DNA of 64,000 nucleotides from Mesonia oceanica. GTDB lineage: Bacteria > Bacteroidota > Bacteroidia > Flavobacteriales > Flavobacteriaceae. Of the stretch, positions 1 to 8,483 are shown one piece after another (within the stretch, counting starts at the first letter, position 1; every line of letters begins with the position of its first letter). The position numbers and the translations under genes are program-made. Where the stretch lies: positions 124,001 through 188,000 of the forward strand of contig NZ_CABVMM010000001.1 of assembly GCF_902499555.1 (NCBI RefSeq), written 5' to 3'. The notes below the pieces were generated by a model. It searched no databases. It saw nothing but the letters and a program-made list of their open reading frames with translations, and was not told the origin of the DNA.

Positions 1-1254
1 ATTTAAATCGTCGGGTAACTCAACTCCGCTCGATTCAAAAAACCATTGTGTAACTTCATCATAAGGATTGTCTTCGTTCTGTTTTTCGAGTTTTTCAATC
101 TTTGGAAATAATGTTGGAAAAATGCTTTTAATTGAATTTTCAATTAAATGTTGAGCAACAAACGCTGCACCTTCTTGTTCTCCTTCGTAAACCAATTCAA
201 CTTTCCCGGTAATCGATGGAATGACCCCCATAAAATCACCTAAACGAAGGGTTGTTTCAGTATCCCCATTTTTTAGAGTACGACGTTCTGCTGTACTCAA
301 TAAATTCTGAAATGCGGTAATACTCATCCGAGCACTAATTCCGCTTTTTTCATCTACATATTCGCTTTCCCGTGCTTCAAAACTAATTTGCTCTAAGATT
401 TCCCGAGCTAAACCGGGTACTTTCACGTGATCTTTTTGATTAGCTTCCAAATTCGCTTCTTGCTCTGTAATGGTTTTTGCAATTTCTACGGTTTTCGGAT
501 AGTGCGTTAAAATTTGCGAACCAATTCTATCTTTTAACGGCGTGACAATACTACCACGATTGGTATAATCTTCGGGATTGGCAGTAAATATAAATTGAAG
601 GTCTAACGGCATTCTTAATTTAAAGCCTCGAATTTGAATATCGCCTTCTTGCAAAATATTGAACAATGCCACCTGAATTCTTGCCTGTAAATCGGGTAAT
701 TCGTTGATCACAAAAATCCCACGATTTGCCCGTGGAATCATCCCAAAATGAATTACACGATCATCGGCATAACTCAGTTTTAAATTGGCAGCTTTAATGG
801 GATCTACATCACCAATTAAATCGGCTACCGTTACATCGGGAGTCGCCAGTTTTTCTGAAAAACGCTCTTCGCGATGTAACCAAGAAATAGGTGTGTTATC
901 TCCTTTTTCTTTTAAAGTTTCTTGGGCATATCTTGAAATGGGATGAAAAGGGTCATCGTTTATTTCTGAGCCTTCTACTACCGGAATATATTCATCCAAT
1001 AATTTAACCATCAGTCGAGCTAAACGGGTTTTTGCCTGTCCTCGTAAACCTAGTAAGTTGATATTATGTTTGGAAAGAATAGCACGTTCTAATTCAGGAA
1101 TTACGGTATCTTCATATCCATGAACACCTTCAAAAACTGTTTCGTTATTCTTTATTTTTTCAATTAAATTTTCACGAAGCTCTTCTTTGATGCTCTTACT
1201 TTGGTAACCTGCTTCTTTAAGTTCGCCAAAGGTTTTTATTTCTGTTAAATTCAT
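1..1254 (-). CDS. MoxR/ChlI-type AAA+ ATPase, 3' end beyond window
   Basis: The first 418 residues of a magnesium-chelatase subunit I-like AAA+ ATPase are visible; the frame is open to the window edge, so the C-terminus is missing. Seen: Walker A GLRGQAKT at about residues 69-76, Walker B-like IFVINELPD, and an arginine-rich sensor region (NRGSIVTPLKDRIG). Known: in Bacteroidota such ATPases are encoded beside VWA proteins, and the pair is thought to act as an AAA/MIDAS chaperone-like machine; no chlorophyll pathway is implied. The VWA partner lies at 1735-2856 in the same direction, with a DUF559 gene between them. Start chosen at the ATG whose product begins MNLTEIKTFG. Substrate unknown. 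Confidence 0.88.
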   Translation of the reverse strand, partial: MNLTEIKTFGELKEAGYQSKSIKEELRENLIEKIKNNETVFEGVHGYEDTVIPELERAILSKHNINLLGLRGQAKTRLARLMVKLLDEYIPVVEGSEINDDPFHPISRYAQETLKEKGDNTPISWLHREERFSEKLATPDVTVADLIGDVDPIKAANLKLSYADDRVIHFGMIPRANRGIFVINELPDLQARIQVALFNILQEGDIQIRGFKLRMPLDLQFIFTANPEDYTNRGSIVTPLKDRIGSQILTHYPKTVEIAKTITEQEANLEANQKDHVKVPGLAREILEQISFEARESEYVDEKSGISARMSITAFQNLLSTAERRTLKNGDTETTLRLGDFMGVIPSITGKVELVYEGEQEGAAFVAQHLIENSIKSIFPTLFPKIEKLEKQNEDNPYDEVTQWFFESSGVELPDDLN

Positions 1255-1270
1255 AGTATTTTTTATTTTA

Positions 1271-1729
1271 CATCCCTCCCCGGCCCTCCCTTCGAAGGGA
1301 GGGAGGAACATTTTATGTGTTTTGATTTAATTCTTCTATGTAGTTAAGTATTCTTTGTTTTACAGAAGTTATCTTACTAAAAACTTCTTCATTAGTGAAT
1401 CTTAAAAAAGAAACTCCATGTTTTTCAATTTCTCCTTGTCTTTTAGCGTCTTCTATAAAATTATATTTATGAATTTTTCCATCTATTTCTATAGCTAGCC
1501 CGATTTCATGGCAATAAAAATCAACAATATAATTTAGCAGAGGAACTTGTCGGTGAAATTCTACTCCCAAAGATTTTTTACGAATATGTTGCCATACTAA
1601 ATCTTCAGCAGGAGTCATATTTTTTCTCAGCTCTCTAGCTCTAATTTTAAGATTTTTATTATATGGTATTATTTTATTCGCCATCAAAATTTAATTTAGC
1701 CCCTCTTTTGAAGAGGGGTTGGGGAGATG
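1271..1729. repeat. inverted palindromic boundaries of a DUF559 cassette
   Basis: The DUF559 gene is bracketed by two related G/C-rich palindromes in opposite orientation. The left one (1271-1306) contains a perfect 20-bp palindrome at 1284-1303 centred on TTCGAA. The right one (1700-1729) has an 8-bp stem CCCCTCTT/AAGAGGGG followed by TTGGGGAGATG. Reverse-complementing the left end gives the same order (palindrome, then a G-run, then GATG), so the unit begins CATC and ends GATG. The trinucleotide TTA lies immediately outside both ends, which could be a short target duplication or chance. Reading this as a mobile cassette is inference. Confidence 0.6.
1313..1684 (-). CDS. DUF559 endonuclease-like protein
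   Basis: A 123-residue protein of the DUF559 family, which has the fold of very-short-patch-repair and restriction-type endonucleases. Seen: the family pattern FHRQVPLLNYIVDFYC at about 44-59 followed by AIEIDGKIH, giving the D/E-x-K-like acidic site (D at YIVDF, E and D at EIDG). A TTG codon lies just upstream, but the ATG at 1684 is the better start. No partner methylase or helicase is nearby. It lies between the AAA+ ATPase and VWA genes and is bounded by inverted palindromes, so it is probably an insertion into that operon. Biochemical role unknown. Confidence 0.85.
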   Translation of the reverse strand: MANKIIPYNKNLKIRARELRKNMTPAEDLVWQHIRKKSLGVEFHRQVPLLNYIVDFYCHEIGLAIEIDGKIHKYNFIEDAKRQGEIEKHGVSFLRFTNEEVFSKITSVKQRILNYIEELNQNT

Positions 1730-1734
1730 TTAAT

Positions 1735-2856
1735 TTATCGTATTCTCTTTTTCCTATTCGATTCATAATCTTCAAAAATCATTTCTCCTAAACCACCTAA
1801 GCCCGTATAGTAGGCTTTTCCTTGATTAGACTCGGTAAACTCATCTACAAATTGCTGTAAATACGGGTCGGAAGTAATCATAAACGTGGTGATGGGAATA
1901 TTCAGTTTTCGAGCTTGTGCCGCCATATTGTAACATTTGTTCGTGATGTACGGGTCAAGTCCCATCGAGTTTTTATAATAAGTTCCATCAGGCATTCTTA
2001 GGCAGCTTGGCTTTCCATCGGTAATCATAAAAATTTGCTTGTTGGCGTTTCTCTTTCGGCGTAAAATATCCATCGCCAATTGCATTCCGGCGACTGTATT
2101 GGTATGAAAAGGGCCGACTTGCAAATACGGTAAATCCTTAATTTGTATAGGCCACGCGTCATTTCCGAAGACAATAATATCGAGGGTGTCTTTAGGGTAA
2201 CGTGTTAAAATTAATTCTGAAAGTGCCATTGCCACTTTCTTGGCCGGCGTAATACGATCTTCACCATACAAAATCATACTGTGACTAATATCAATCATTA
2301 ACACCGTACTCATTTGTGATTTAAACTGACTGTCTTCTACAACCAAATCGTTTTCAGATAAGTTGAAATTACCGATACCGTGATTAATTTGGGCGTTTTT
2401 CAAACTTTCGGTCATCGAAATTCGGTCTAAACCATCACCATATTGATAATCCCTTAATTCACCGGTACTGTCATCACTATTTCCGCTATGCTTGGTTTTG
2501 TGGTTCCCGGAATTTCCCTTTCGCATTTTTCCAAAAATTTGGTTCAATGCACGTTGCCGAATGGCTTTTTCGGTTTTTGAGGTAATTTCCATCGCGCCTT
2601 TACCATCAGGCTTTATTCGTTCTTGGATATAGCCTTTCGCCTTTAGATCTTCAATAAAATCATCTATGGTATAATCGGGCGTGGTCAGTTCATATTCCTT
2701 ATCCAATTGTCGTAACCAGTCGATGGCTTCATCAAAATCTCCCGAAGTATAGGTAATAAGCTCTTTAAAAATTTCAAAAAGCTTTTCAAAAGGAGTTTGG
2801 TGCGGTGCTTGGTAAGTTTTAAATATAAATCCTCTGCTAACTTCATCTCTTTTCAT
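1735..2856 (-). CDS. VWA-domain protein, partner of the AAA+ ATPase
   Basis: A 373-residue cytoplasmic protein with a C-terminal von Willebrand A domain. The MIDAS metal site is visible as DISHS at about residues 189-193 within VLMIDISHSM, with a later FMITDGKPS strand and loop. The N-terminal half is helical and charged, with no signal peptide or membrane segment. Known: VWA proteins of this class are encoded next to MoxR/ChlI ATPases and are likely their adaptor or substrate-presenting subunit. On the minus strand it is the upstream gene, followed by the DUF559 insert and then the ATPase. Target unknown. Confidence 0.87.
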   Translation of the reverse strand: MKRDEVSRGFIFKTYQAPHQTPFEKLFEIFKELITYTSGDFDEAIDWLRQLDKEYELTTPDYTIDDFIEDLKAKGYIQERIKPDGKGAMEITSKTEKAIRQRALNQIFGKMRKGNSGNHKTKHSGNSDDSTGELRDYQYGDGLDRISMTESLKNAQINHGIGNFNLSENDLVVEDSQFKSQMSTVLMIDISHSMILYGEDRITPAKKVAMALSELILTRYPKDTLDIIVFGNDAWPIQIKDLPYLQVGPFHTNTVAGMQLAMDILRRKRNANKQIFMITDGKPSCLRMPDGTYYKNSMGLDPYITNKCYNMAAQARKLNIPITTFMITSDPYLQQFVDEFTESNQGKAYYTGLGGLGEMIFEDYESNRKKRIR

Positions 2857-2920
2857 AGCTTAAAATTACGACATTTTTAAGGCAATTCTAAGTGCACAGG
2901 TGTTAAACTGATTTTAATAA

Positions 2921-4075
2921 TTATTCTTTTAAAGGTATAAAAGACTCTTTAGCTAACATTTTTATTATTCCCCTAATTAGAAAATTATTTGCGAAGTTTA
3001 TGTAATATTTTCTAGAATTATTTTTCTCAGATTGTAACATATTCTTTTGTTTTAATTCTCTAATCATCCTAGAAATAGCTGGTGATAATTTTTTAGGAAA
3101 AATTTCTTGAATATCAGAATTTTGAAATGATTGTAATTCAATTGCTTTATTTAAAATTTTGGATTCTTGCCTATTAATGTATTTCATTTCTAATGAATAT
3201 TTAATTGCTGGAACTAAAATTTTATCTTTCAGATAAGAATAGTCACTTAGATTATCAATTTTATCAATTTCATTTTTTAAACCTTCTAATACATATGTAC
3301 ACCATTTCTCAACATCTTTATAATTACCTGAATCTGCTAAAGAGAGGTTAGTGTTATATAAGTTCCTATCAAAGCAAAATACAGCAGTTGGATTAAGAAT
3401 TCTGCCTATATTTACATTGAACCCTTGTTTTAATAGCATTGCATAGGTAAATAATCTTCCTGTTCTACCATTACCATTACTAAATGGATGAATCCACATA
3501 AACCTATGGTGGGCTAAAGCCACTTTTAATAAATCATACTTCGGAGGATCATCATTATTTACAAAGTCTATTAAATTTTCCATATATTCTTTTACTTGAA
3601 AGTTTGTTTCTGGAGGAATATGTTTAGCTCCTTTTATGTAAACTTTACAGTCTCTGTAAGTACCGGGTGTCGAGTCTCCTTCTCCTTTAGGTGGAGGAGA
3701 AAGCTTATCAACAATTTTTGAATGAATATCTTTAATTAAATCGAGCGTAACACCTCTTTCTTTTACATATTCATCTACATATTGCATTGCTAATTCTATA
3801 TTTCTAATCTCTTGGATATTTTCATTAGCAATAGGTCTATTTTCAATTTTAGTTTCAATAAATTCAGAAATTGTGGTATTATTTCCTTCAATTCTTGCAG
3901 AACCTATACTTTCTAGGGTGTGAAATATATTTTTTAATTGGAAGAATATTTCTGGGTGTGTTGAGCCCGATAGGGTTTTTCTTCTTAAATGTTCTAATTC
4001 AACTACCAAATCTATCAAAGGGGAGTCAAATGTTGGCTCGATAATTTTTAATTCTAAATGTTTAAAATCAGCCAT
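2921..4075 (-). CDS. Fic-domain AMP-transferase with N-terminal inhibitory motif
   Basis: A 384-residue Fic protein. The catalytic loop HPFSNGNGRTGR is intact (His for proton abstraction, Asn and Gly for phosphates, distal Arg). An SARIEGN sequence near residue 59 matches the (S/T)xxxE(G/N) inhibitory motif, placing it in the class with a self-contained N-terminal inhibitory helix; the Glu is expected to block ATP until relieved. The C-terminal 100 residues look like a winged helix (SPAISRMIRELKQKNML). The frame stays open for 48 codons upstream, but that stretch is low-complexity and lies in the repeat array, so the ATG giving MADFKHLELK is chosen. No antitoxin gene is adjacent. Target protein unknown. 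Confidence 0.92.
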   Translation of the reverse strand: MADFKHLELKIIEPTFDSPLIDLVVELEHLRRKTLSGSTHPEIFFQLKNIFHTLESIGSARIEGNNTTISEFIETKIENRPIANENIQEIRNIELAMQYVDEYVKERGVTLDLIKDIHSKIVDKLSPPPKGEGDSTPGTYRDCKVYIKGAKHIPPETNFQVKEYMENLIDFVNNDDPPKYDLLKVALAHHRFMWIHPFSNGNGRTGRLFTYAMLLKQGFNVNIGRILNPTAVFCFDRNLYNTNLSLADSGNYKDVEKWCTYVLEGLKNEIDKIDNLSDYSYLKDKILVPAIKYSLEMKYINRQESKILNKAIELQSFQNSDIQEIFPKKLSPAISRMIRELKQKNMLQSEKNNSRKYYINFANNFLIRGIIKMLAKESFIPLKE

Positions 4076-4081
4076 GTTTAT

Positions 4082-4241
4082 TAACATAAGTTGTTGGGAA
4101 AATATAACAAGTGATGCTTGGTAAATGTAACAAAAAAAATATAAAGAGTTGTTATCTATTAATATATAAAGTTTTAATGTTTTAATAAAGTAACAATTGT
4201 AAAATTTATGAAGTAACAATTATTGTTTTGAAAATATAACA
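4082..4241. promoter_or_regulatory. two triplets of a TAACA repeat with 23-bp spacing upstream of fic
   Basis: On the plus strand TAACA begins at 4082, 4105, 4128, 4191, 4214 and 4237: steps of 23, 23, 63, 23 and 23. On the fic coding strand each reads TGTTA. Matches extend beyond the core: AAGTAACAATT occurs at 4188 and 4211, and GAAAATATAACA at 4098 and 4230. The array runs from just in front of the fic ATG to the end of the next gene, so it covers the whole fic promoter region. It resembles an operator or iteron array, and the winged-helix C-terminus of Fic makes autoregulation conceivable. That role is inference. Confidence 0.55.
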
Positions 4242-4270
4242 TGGGGAAAATATTTTCTTCGGTAAAACGT

Positions 4271-5599
4271 TTAGTTTTTCAAATATTTTCTTCGGAATTT
4301 AATAACCAAAGTAGAACTTCTAATGAGCATCCAAACTAGGAAACCGAGCCAAATGGCATAGAGTTTTAAACCGAAATAATCAGCAATCAACAAAGTAGGA
4401 GTAAAGCCTAAAAAGGTAGCAGCAAGCAAAACATTTCGAAGGTATTTGGCTTCCCCCAAACCTTTAAAAATTCCATCAAACATAAAAGCAATCGCATTGA
4501 TAGGTTGCATTAAAAGTACCAACCAAAAAACGGAAGAAAATAAGGCAAGTACGGTGGCTTCTTTATTAAAAATGAGTCCAATTTCGTTGTAGAAAAGTCC
4601 GCATATCGCCACTAAAATTAAAGCGATAAATACGGCATATTTACAAATATCTTTACTTAGGTTCCACAGTCTAACATAATCTTTTGCACCAAGTAAACGA
4701 CCACCAATTGCATTTCCCGCATTGGCATAACCATCGATAAAGAAAGAGAAAAACAACCAAATATTCATCAAAATACTCTGTGCCGCGATATAGTTTTTTC
4801 CATAGTCGGTTGCGTAAGCATTGGCTAAATAAATAGCGAAATTAAGGGCTGCTGTTCTTACAAAAAGATTAGCTGCCATGACTAAGAGCGGTTTCATCTG
4901 CGGATTCAGATTGAAACTAAGTTTTAGGTGAAAAGGTGTTTTTTTGAAAAAGAAATAAAAAGCCATCATCAACATTGTAGCCTGTGCAGCAAGACTTGCA
5001 TAAGCTGCTCCTTTGAGATGAAGCGGAGGAATAAAGCCTTCAATTCCATAGACGAGCACATAATCTAATCCAATATTTACGGCAGCTCCTGCCAAGCTGC
5101 ATTTCATCGCCCAAAGTGTATTTTGTAAACCACGGAAAACTCCAAAAATGGCAAAGGTCACCAATGTTAACGGATAACCCATAGCACGAATTGTATAATA
5201 ATCTTCGGTATAGGTTAAGATTAAACCTTCTGCATTATAGGCACTAAAAATACTTTCAGCAAAAAAAGCAGTAGTAGCATAAATTACTAAACTTAAAATG
5301 AGGTTGAAAATAATTGCTTGCGGAATTAAAGTCTTCACTGCATGAACCCGATTAGCACCCAAATGCTGAGAAACAATTGCAGAAATAGCCGTTTTAGTTT
5401 GGGCGACAATCCAAATAATAGCCGAAAGAAAAGAACCCACAATTCCTGCGGCCGCTAATGCTTCCACCGAATTTTCTCTAATATTACCAATTACAGCTAT
5501 ATCGGTTAAAGAAATAAGCGGTTCGGCAATTCCCGCAATAATGGCCGGGATTGCAATTTTATTAATTTCTTTAAAAGAAACTTTAGGAGTTGTGGCCAT
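4271..5599 (-). CDS. MATE family efflux transporter (DinF-like)
   Basis: A 442-residue polytopic membrane protein with about twelve hydrophobic segments in two similar halves. The N-terminus (IPAIIAGIAEPLISLTDIAV) is the MATE/DinF pattern of first helix plus the conserved aspartate region. It should be a cation-coupled inner-membrane exporter of unknown substrate. It starts 14 bp after the stop of the thioesterase gene at 5614, so the two are probably co-transcribed. A second, unrelated MATE gene lies at 45392-46771. Confidence 0.9.
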   Translation of the reverse strand: MATTPKVSFKEINKIAIPAIIAGIAEPLISLTDIAVIGNIRENSVEALAAAGIVGSFLSAIIWIVAQTKTAISAIVSQHLGANRVHAVKTLIPQAIIFNLILSLVIYATTAFFAESIFSAYNAEGLILTYTEDYYTIRAMGYPLTLVTFAIFGVFRGLQNTLWAMKCSLAGAAVNIGLDYVLVYGIEGFIPPLHLKGAAYASLAAQATMLMMAFYFFFKKTPFHLKLSFNLNPQMKPLLVMAANLFVRTAALNFAIYLANAYATDYGKNYIAAQSILMNIWLFFSFFIDGYANAGNAIGGRLLGAKDYVRLWNLSKDICKYAVFIALILVAICGLFYNEIGLIFNKEATVLALFSSVFWLVLLMQPINAIAFMFDGIFKGLGEAKYLRNVLLAATFLGFTPTLLIADYFGLKLYAIWLGFLVWMLIRSSTLVIKFRRKYLKN

Positions 5600-5613
5600 A
5601 GAGCATGGCTTTT

Positions 5614-6126
5614 TTAGTCTTCAAATAGAGCTTTCAGTTCGGTGGCTTCACTAGGTTTTAATTTTCCGGCAAGTACCAAACTTAGTTGTTTTCTTCGTAA
5701 GGCAGCGTCGTACCGTTCTTTTTCAATTTCGGTTTCCGGTTCAATCGCAGGAACAGGAACGGGCATACCAGAATCATCTACAGCTACAAATGTATAAATG
5801 GCATCGTTGGCTTTGGAACGCAATCCACTTTCACGGTCTTCTATCCATACATCGATCACTACTTCCATCGAGCTTTTAAAAGCACGGGAAAGTTTCGCTT
5901 CTACGGTTACCACACTTCCTAAGGGAATCATTTTTTTAAACGCCACGTGATTTACCGAAGCAGTTACTACAATTCTTCGGCTATGACGACGTGCGGCTAT
6001 ACTTGCAGCACGGTCCATACGGGCTAACAATTCGCCACCAAAAAGATTGTTTAACGGATTGGTTTCACTGGGCAAAACCAGGTCGGTTAAAATAGTATGG
6101 GATTCTTGGGGATGTTTTGGCTGCAT
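5614..6126 (-). CDS. acyl-CoA thioesterase, hotdog fold
   Basis: A 170-residue YciA/BACH-type thioesterase that hydrolyses acyl-CoA to free acid and CoA. Seen: the hotdog helix NPLNNLFGGELLARMD, in which the family catalytic Asp/Asn region sits, then ASVNHVAFKKMIPLG and a C-terminal tail. A TTG codon four codons upstream could start it, but the ATG at 6126 is preferred. A good promoter (TACCTTTG at 6143-6136) ends only nine bases before this ATG, giving a very short leader. First gene of a likely two-gene unit with the MATE exporter. Confidence 0.9.
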   Translation of the reverse strand: MQPKHPQESHTILTDLVLPSETNPLNNLFGGELLARMDRAASIAARRHSRRIVVTASVNHVAFKKMIPLGSVVTVEAKLSRAFKSSMEVVIDVWIEDRESGLRSKANDAIYTFVAVDDSGMPVPVPAIEPETEIEKERYDAALRRKQLSLVLAGKLKPSEATELKALFED

Positions 6127-6135
6127 TTTTTTCTG

Positions 6136-6162
6136 CAAAGGTAATCTTTTGTGCTAAAACAA
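6136..6162 (-). promoter_or_regulatory. promoter of the thioesterase-MATE unit
   Basis: Reading the minus strand, TTG at 6162-6160, a 16-bp spacer and TACCTTTG at 6143-6136 fit the Bacteroidota -33/-7 consensus (TTG and TAnnTTTG), though the spacer is slightly short. The predicted start site is only about five bases before the ATG. Confidence 0.55.
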
Positions 6163-6219
6163 AAATTGATGCTCAGTAAAAGCATCAATTTTAAAGAAAT
6201 TTTATAAGTATAGAAAAAT

Positions 6220-7206
6220 TTACAATTCTTGGACCAATAACCAAGCTTCTTGATTTTCGGTATTTTTTATGTTTTTCAATGCTTTTAAAGCTTCGAGGCG
6301 GTTTTTGTGACTACTATAAATTACTTGATGTAATCCATATTTATTAGTCCCAATTTCACGGGCATTAAATCCTTTTTCCTGTAATTGATTTACTTTTTTG
6401 GTAGCATTTTCTTGTTCTCTAAAAGCACCGGCTACAATATGATAGTTTCCAGACTCGTGGGCTACTTTAAAAGTTACTTCGGGCAACGGATTACTAATTA
6501 CAAAGGTTGCTTCTTGTATTTGAGATTCAATTTGCTTTTCAGCTTTTTGCTGTTCTGCAATATTGTGTTCTTTAATATCGTTGCTGTAATAATTGGCTCC
6601 TAAAAAGCCGGCTAAACCAATGGCTATTGCTCCAACCGCAGCATATCTCCAAACCGGAGATTTTGTTTTTCGGTTTTCTTCTGAGGTAGAAATTTTTTCT
6701 GAAACAGTAGCGGAAGCAACTTCATCTTGAGAAGTATCCTCTTCAACCTTAGAAAGTATAGTATTTTTTTCTTCAACGATTTCTTCTTCTCTTTCAATGA
6801 GATTAGAAGTAAAGGTAGAAAGACCAAAAGATTCAGCTAAATAGTTGTTATGGTAGAAAGGTTGAAATAGTACTTTTTCTTCTTCTAAAGAGAATGTTCC
6901 TATCTCATCTAAAATTACTTCTTTGTAATTTTCTAGGGTATGAGAAAGGTTTTCTACAAATTCGGTTACTTTCTGGTTGGCTTCACTGTAAGAAATCTCT
7001 TCCGCTTTAGCAATATAATTAGCTAACACACCATCGTTTTCAGAAAGTTGTTTGTTGAAAGAAATTGCTTTTTTAGGAGGATAAAACGCATGGGTAGATT
7101 CATGAACCTCTGCAGGTTTACGTTTAGCCAAAAATGCTCCAAAACCGGGCATCACTACGCATTCGTAACGATAAAGTAATTCTTTTAAATACAGCTCTAC
7201 TCTCAT
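6220..7206 (-). CDS. HU-like / transmembrane / SPOR-domain protein
   Basis: A 328-residue protein with three parts. Residues 1-135 match the prokaryotic CCDC81-like HU domains (MRVELYLKELLYRYECVVMPGFGAF, given here only as the region 1-25, and LDEIGTFSLEEEKVLFQP). A single membrane helix lies at about 185-207. A periplasmic SPOR domain occupies 252-328 (NYHIVAGAFREQENA), a fold that binds denuded peptidoglycan glycans. It could link a cytoplasmic nucleic-acid-binding-like fold to the cell wall at the division site; DNA binding is unproven for this family. A TAACTTTG box at 7219-7212 sits only five bases upstream of the ATG. It is divergent from dprA. Confidence 0.85.
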   Translation of the reverse strand: MRVELYLKELLYRYECVVMPGFGAFLAKRKPAEVHESTHAFYPPKKAISFNKQLSENDGVLANYIAKAEEISYSEANQKVTEFVENLSHTLENYKEVILDEIGTFSLEEEKVLFQPFYHNNYLAESFGLSTFTSNLIEREEEIVEEKNTILSKVEEDTSQDEVASATVSEKISTSEENRKTKSPVWRYAAVGAIAIGLAGFLGANYYSNDIKEHNIAEQQKAEKQIESQIQEATFVISNPLPEVTFKVAHESGNYHIVAGAFREQENATKKVNQLQEKGFNAREIGTNKYGLHQVIYSSHKNRLEALKALKNIKNTENQEAWLLVQEL

Positions 7207-7211
7207 AATTT

Positions 7212-7219
7212 CAAAGTTA
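7212..7219 (-). promoter_or_regulatory. -7 box of the HU-SPOR gene
   Basis: On the minus strand this reads TAACTTTG, an exact TAnnTTTG match. Only five bases separate it from the ATG at 7206, so the transcript would be nearly leaderless. No clear -33 TTG is seen. Confidence 0.45.
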
Positions 7220-7305
7220 GTTTATTTTCAGTTTTTATGAAATATGGAGAGTGAATTTTATTAACAAATCTTTTTCTTTATTTTTAGACTTATATTTTCT
7301 TCATA

Positions 7306-8403
7306 ATGAGTGAATCAGAGTTAATTTATTTATTAGCGCTGCAACGAATTCCAAATATCGGAGACGTTACAGCAAAAAAATTAGTGCATCATTTTGGTTC
7401 TGCCAAAGCAATTTTTGAAACAAAGAAGTCAAAGATAATGGCAGTAGAAGGTATTGGAGAACGGACTGCAGCTTTGTTGGATTTTTCCTCTTATGAAAGG
7501 GAAGTCATGCAAGAACTGGAATTTATAAATACAGCCGATATTAAGGTAAAGTATTTTCAGGATAATGATTATCCGCAGCGGCTCAAACATTGTATTGATG
7601 CCCCTATTTTACTTTTTGAAAAAGGAACTATAGACCTTCAGCAGAAAAAGATCATTAGTATTGTGGGAACACGAAAAGCGACCACCCATGGAACTGCTTT
7701 TTGCGAGCAACTCATTGAAGACTTAGCTCCATTAAATCCGGTGATTGTTTCGGGATTTGCGTACGGAATTGATATTTGTGCTCATAAAGCAGCTTTGGCC
7801 AATAATTTACAGACCATAGGGTGTATGGCGCATGGATTGAATCAAATTTATCCGAAAGCGCATAAAAAGTATGAAAAAGAAGTGTTGAAAAACGGCGGCT
7901 TTATTTCTGATTTTTGGAGCGACAAAACCTTTGACCGAAAAAACTTTTTAAAACGTAACCGAATCATTGCCGGTTTAAGTGAAGCTACCATTGTGATTGA
8001 AAGCGCTGAAAAAGGAGGTTCTCTAGTGACGGCAGACATAGCCAACTCTTATAATCGAGAAGTTTTTGCATTGCCCGGAAGGCCTACAGATATTTTAAGC
8101 AAAGGTTGTAATGAACTTATTAAGCATCAAAAAGCGCAAATGATTACTTCTGCTACAGATTTGATTTTTTATTTGGGATGGGAATTAGAACCACAGCAGC
8201 CAAAACAAACCCAACTTTTTGTTGAGCTTTCTCCCGAAGAAGAAAAAGTTTTAAGTCAGCTCAAAGATTTAGGAAAAACAGAATTAGATGTGTTAGCTCT
8301 AGCTTGCCAAATGCCCACGTTTGAAATTACCACCTATCTTTTAAACCTTGAATTAAATGGTTTGGTAAGACCTTTACCTGGTAAGATGTTTGAAGCGATT
8401 TAA
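7306..8403 (+). CDS. dprA: DNA-processing protein DprA
   Basis: A 365-residue DprA/Smf protein that loads RecA on incoming single-stranded DNA during transformation. Seen: an N-terminal helix-hairpin-helix region (RIPNIGDVTAKKLVHHFG), the Rossmann-like core with VGTRKATTHG and VSGFAYGID, EKGGSLVTADIA, and a C-terminal winged-helix segment (residues about 300-360). Length is normal for the family. It is monocistronic, followed by a terminator shared with the convergent trpS. Confidence 0.95.
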   Translation: MSESELIYLLALQRIPNIGDVTAKKLVHHFGSAKAIFETKKSKIMAVEGIGERTAALLDFSSYEREVMQELEFINTADIKVKYFQDNDYPQRLKHCIDAPILLFEKGTIDLQQKKIISIVGTRKATTHGTAFCEQLIEDLAPLNPVIVSGFAYGIDICAHKAALANNLQTIGCMAHGLNQIYPKAHKKYEKEVLKNGGFISDFWSDKTFDRKNFLKRNRIIAGLSEATIVIESAEKGGSLVTADIANSYNREVFALPGRPTDILSKGCNELIKHQKAQMITSATDLIFYLGWELEPQQPKQTQLFVELSPEEEKVLSQLKDLGKTELDVLALACQMPTFEITTYLLNLELNGLVRPLPGKMFEAI

Positions 8404-8414
8404 GTTATAGTTTG

Positions 8415-8467
8415 TAAAAAAACCGCAACAAGTAGTACATAATTACTATATGTTGCGGTTTTTTTAA
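8415..8467. terminator. bidirectional terminator between dprA and trpS
   Basis: A perfect 10-bp stem, AACCGCAACA at 8421-8430 with TGTTGCGGTT at 8451-8460. It is flanked by an A-run on the left and a T-run on the right, so it serves both convergent genes. Confidence 0.9.
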
Positions 8468-8483
8468 TTATAAAGAGATAGGT

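Noticed and set aside
3655..3710. PPPKGEGD segment in Fic as a possible in-frame palindrome insertion
   Set aside because: The DNA is G/C-richer and partly palindromic, but the segment sits before the PGxYR motif in a loop where related Fic proteins appear similar, so insertion is not supported.
4076..4219. 48-codon N-terminal extension of the Fic protein
   Set aside because: Low-complexity sequence encoded by the repeat array; the conserved part starts at MADFKHLELK.
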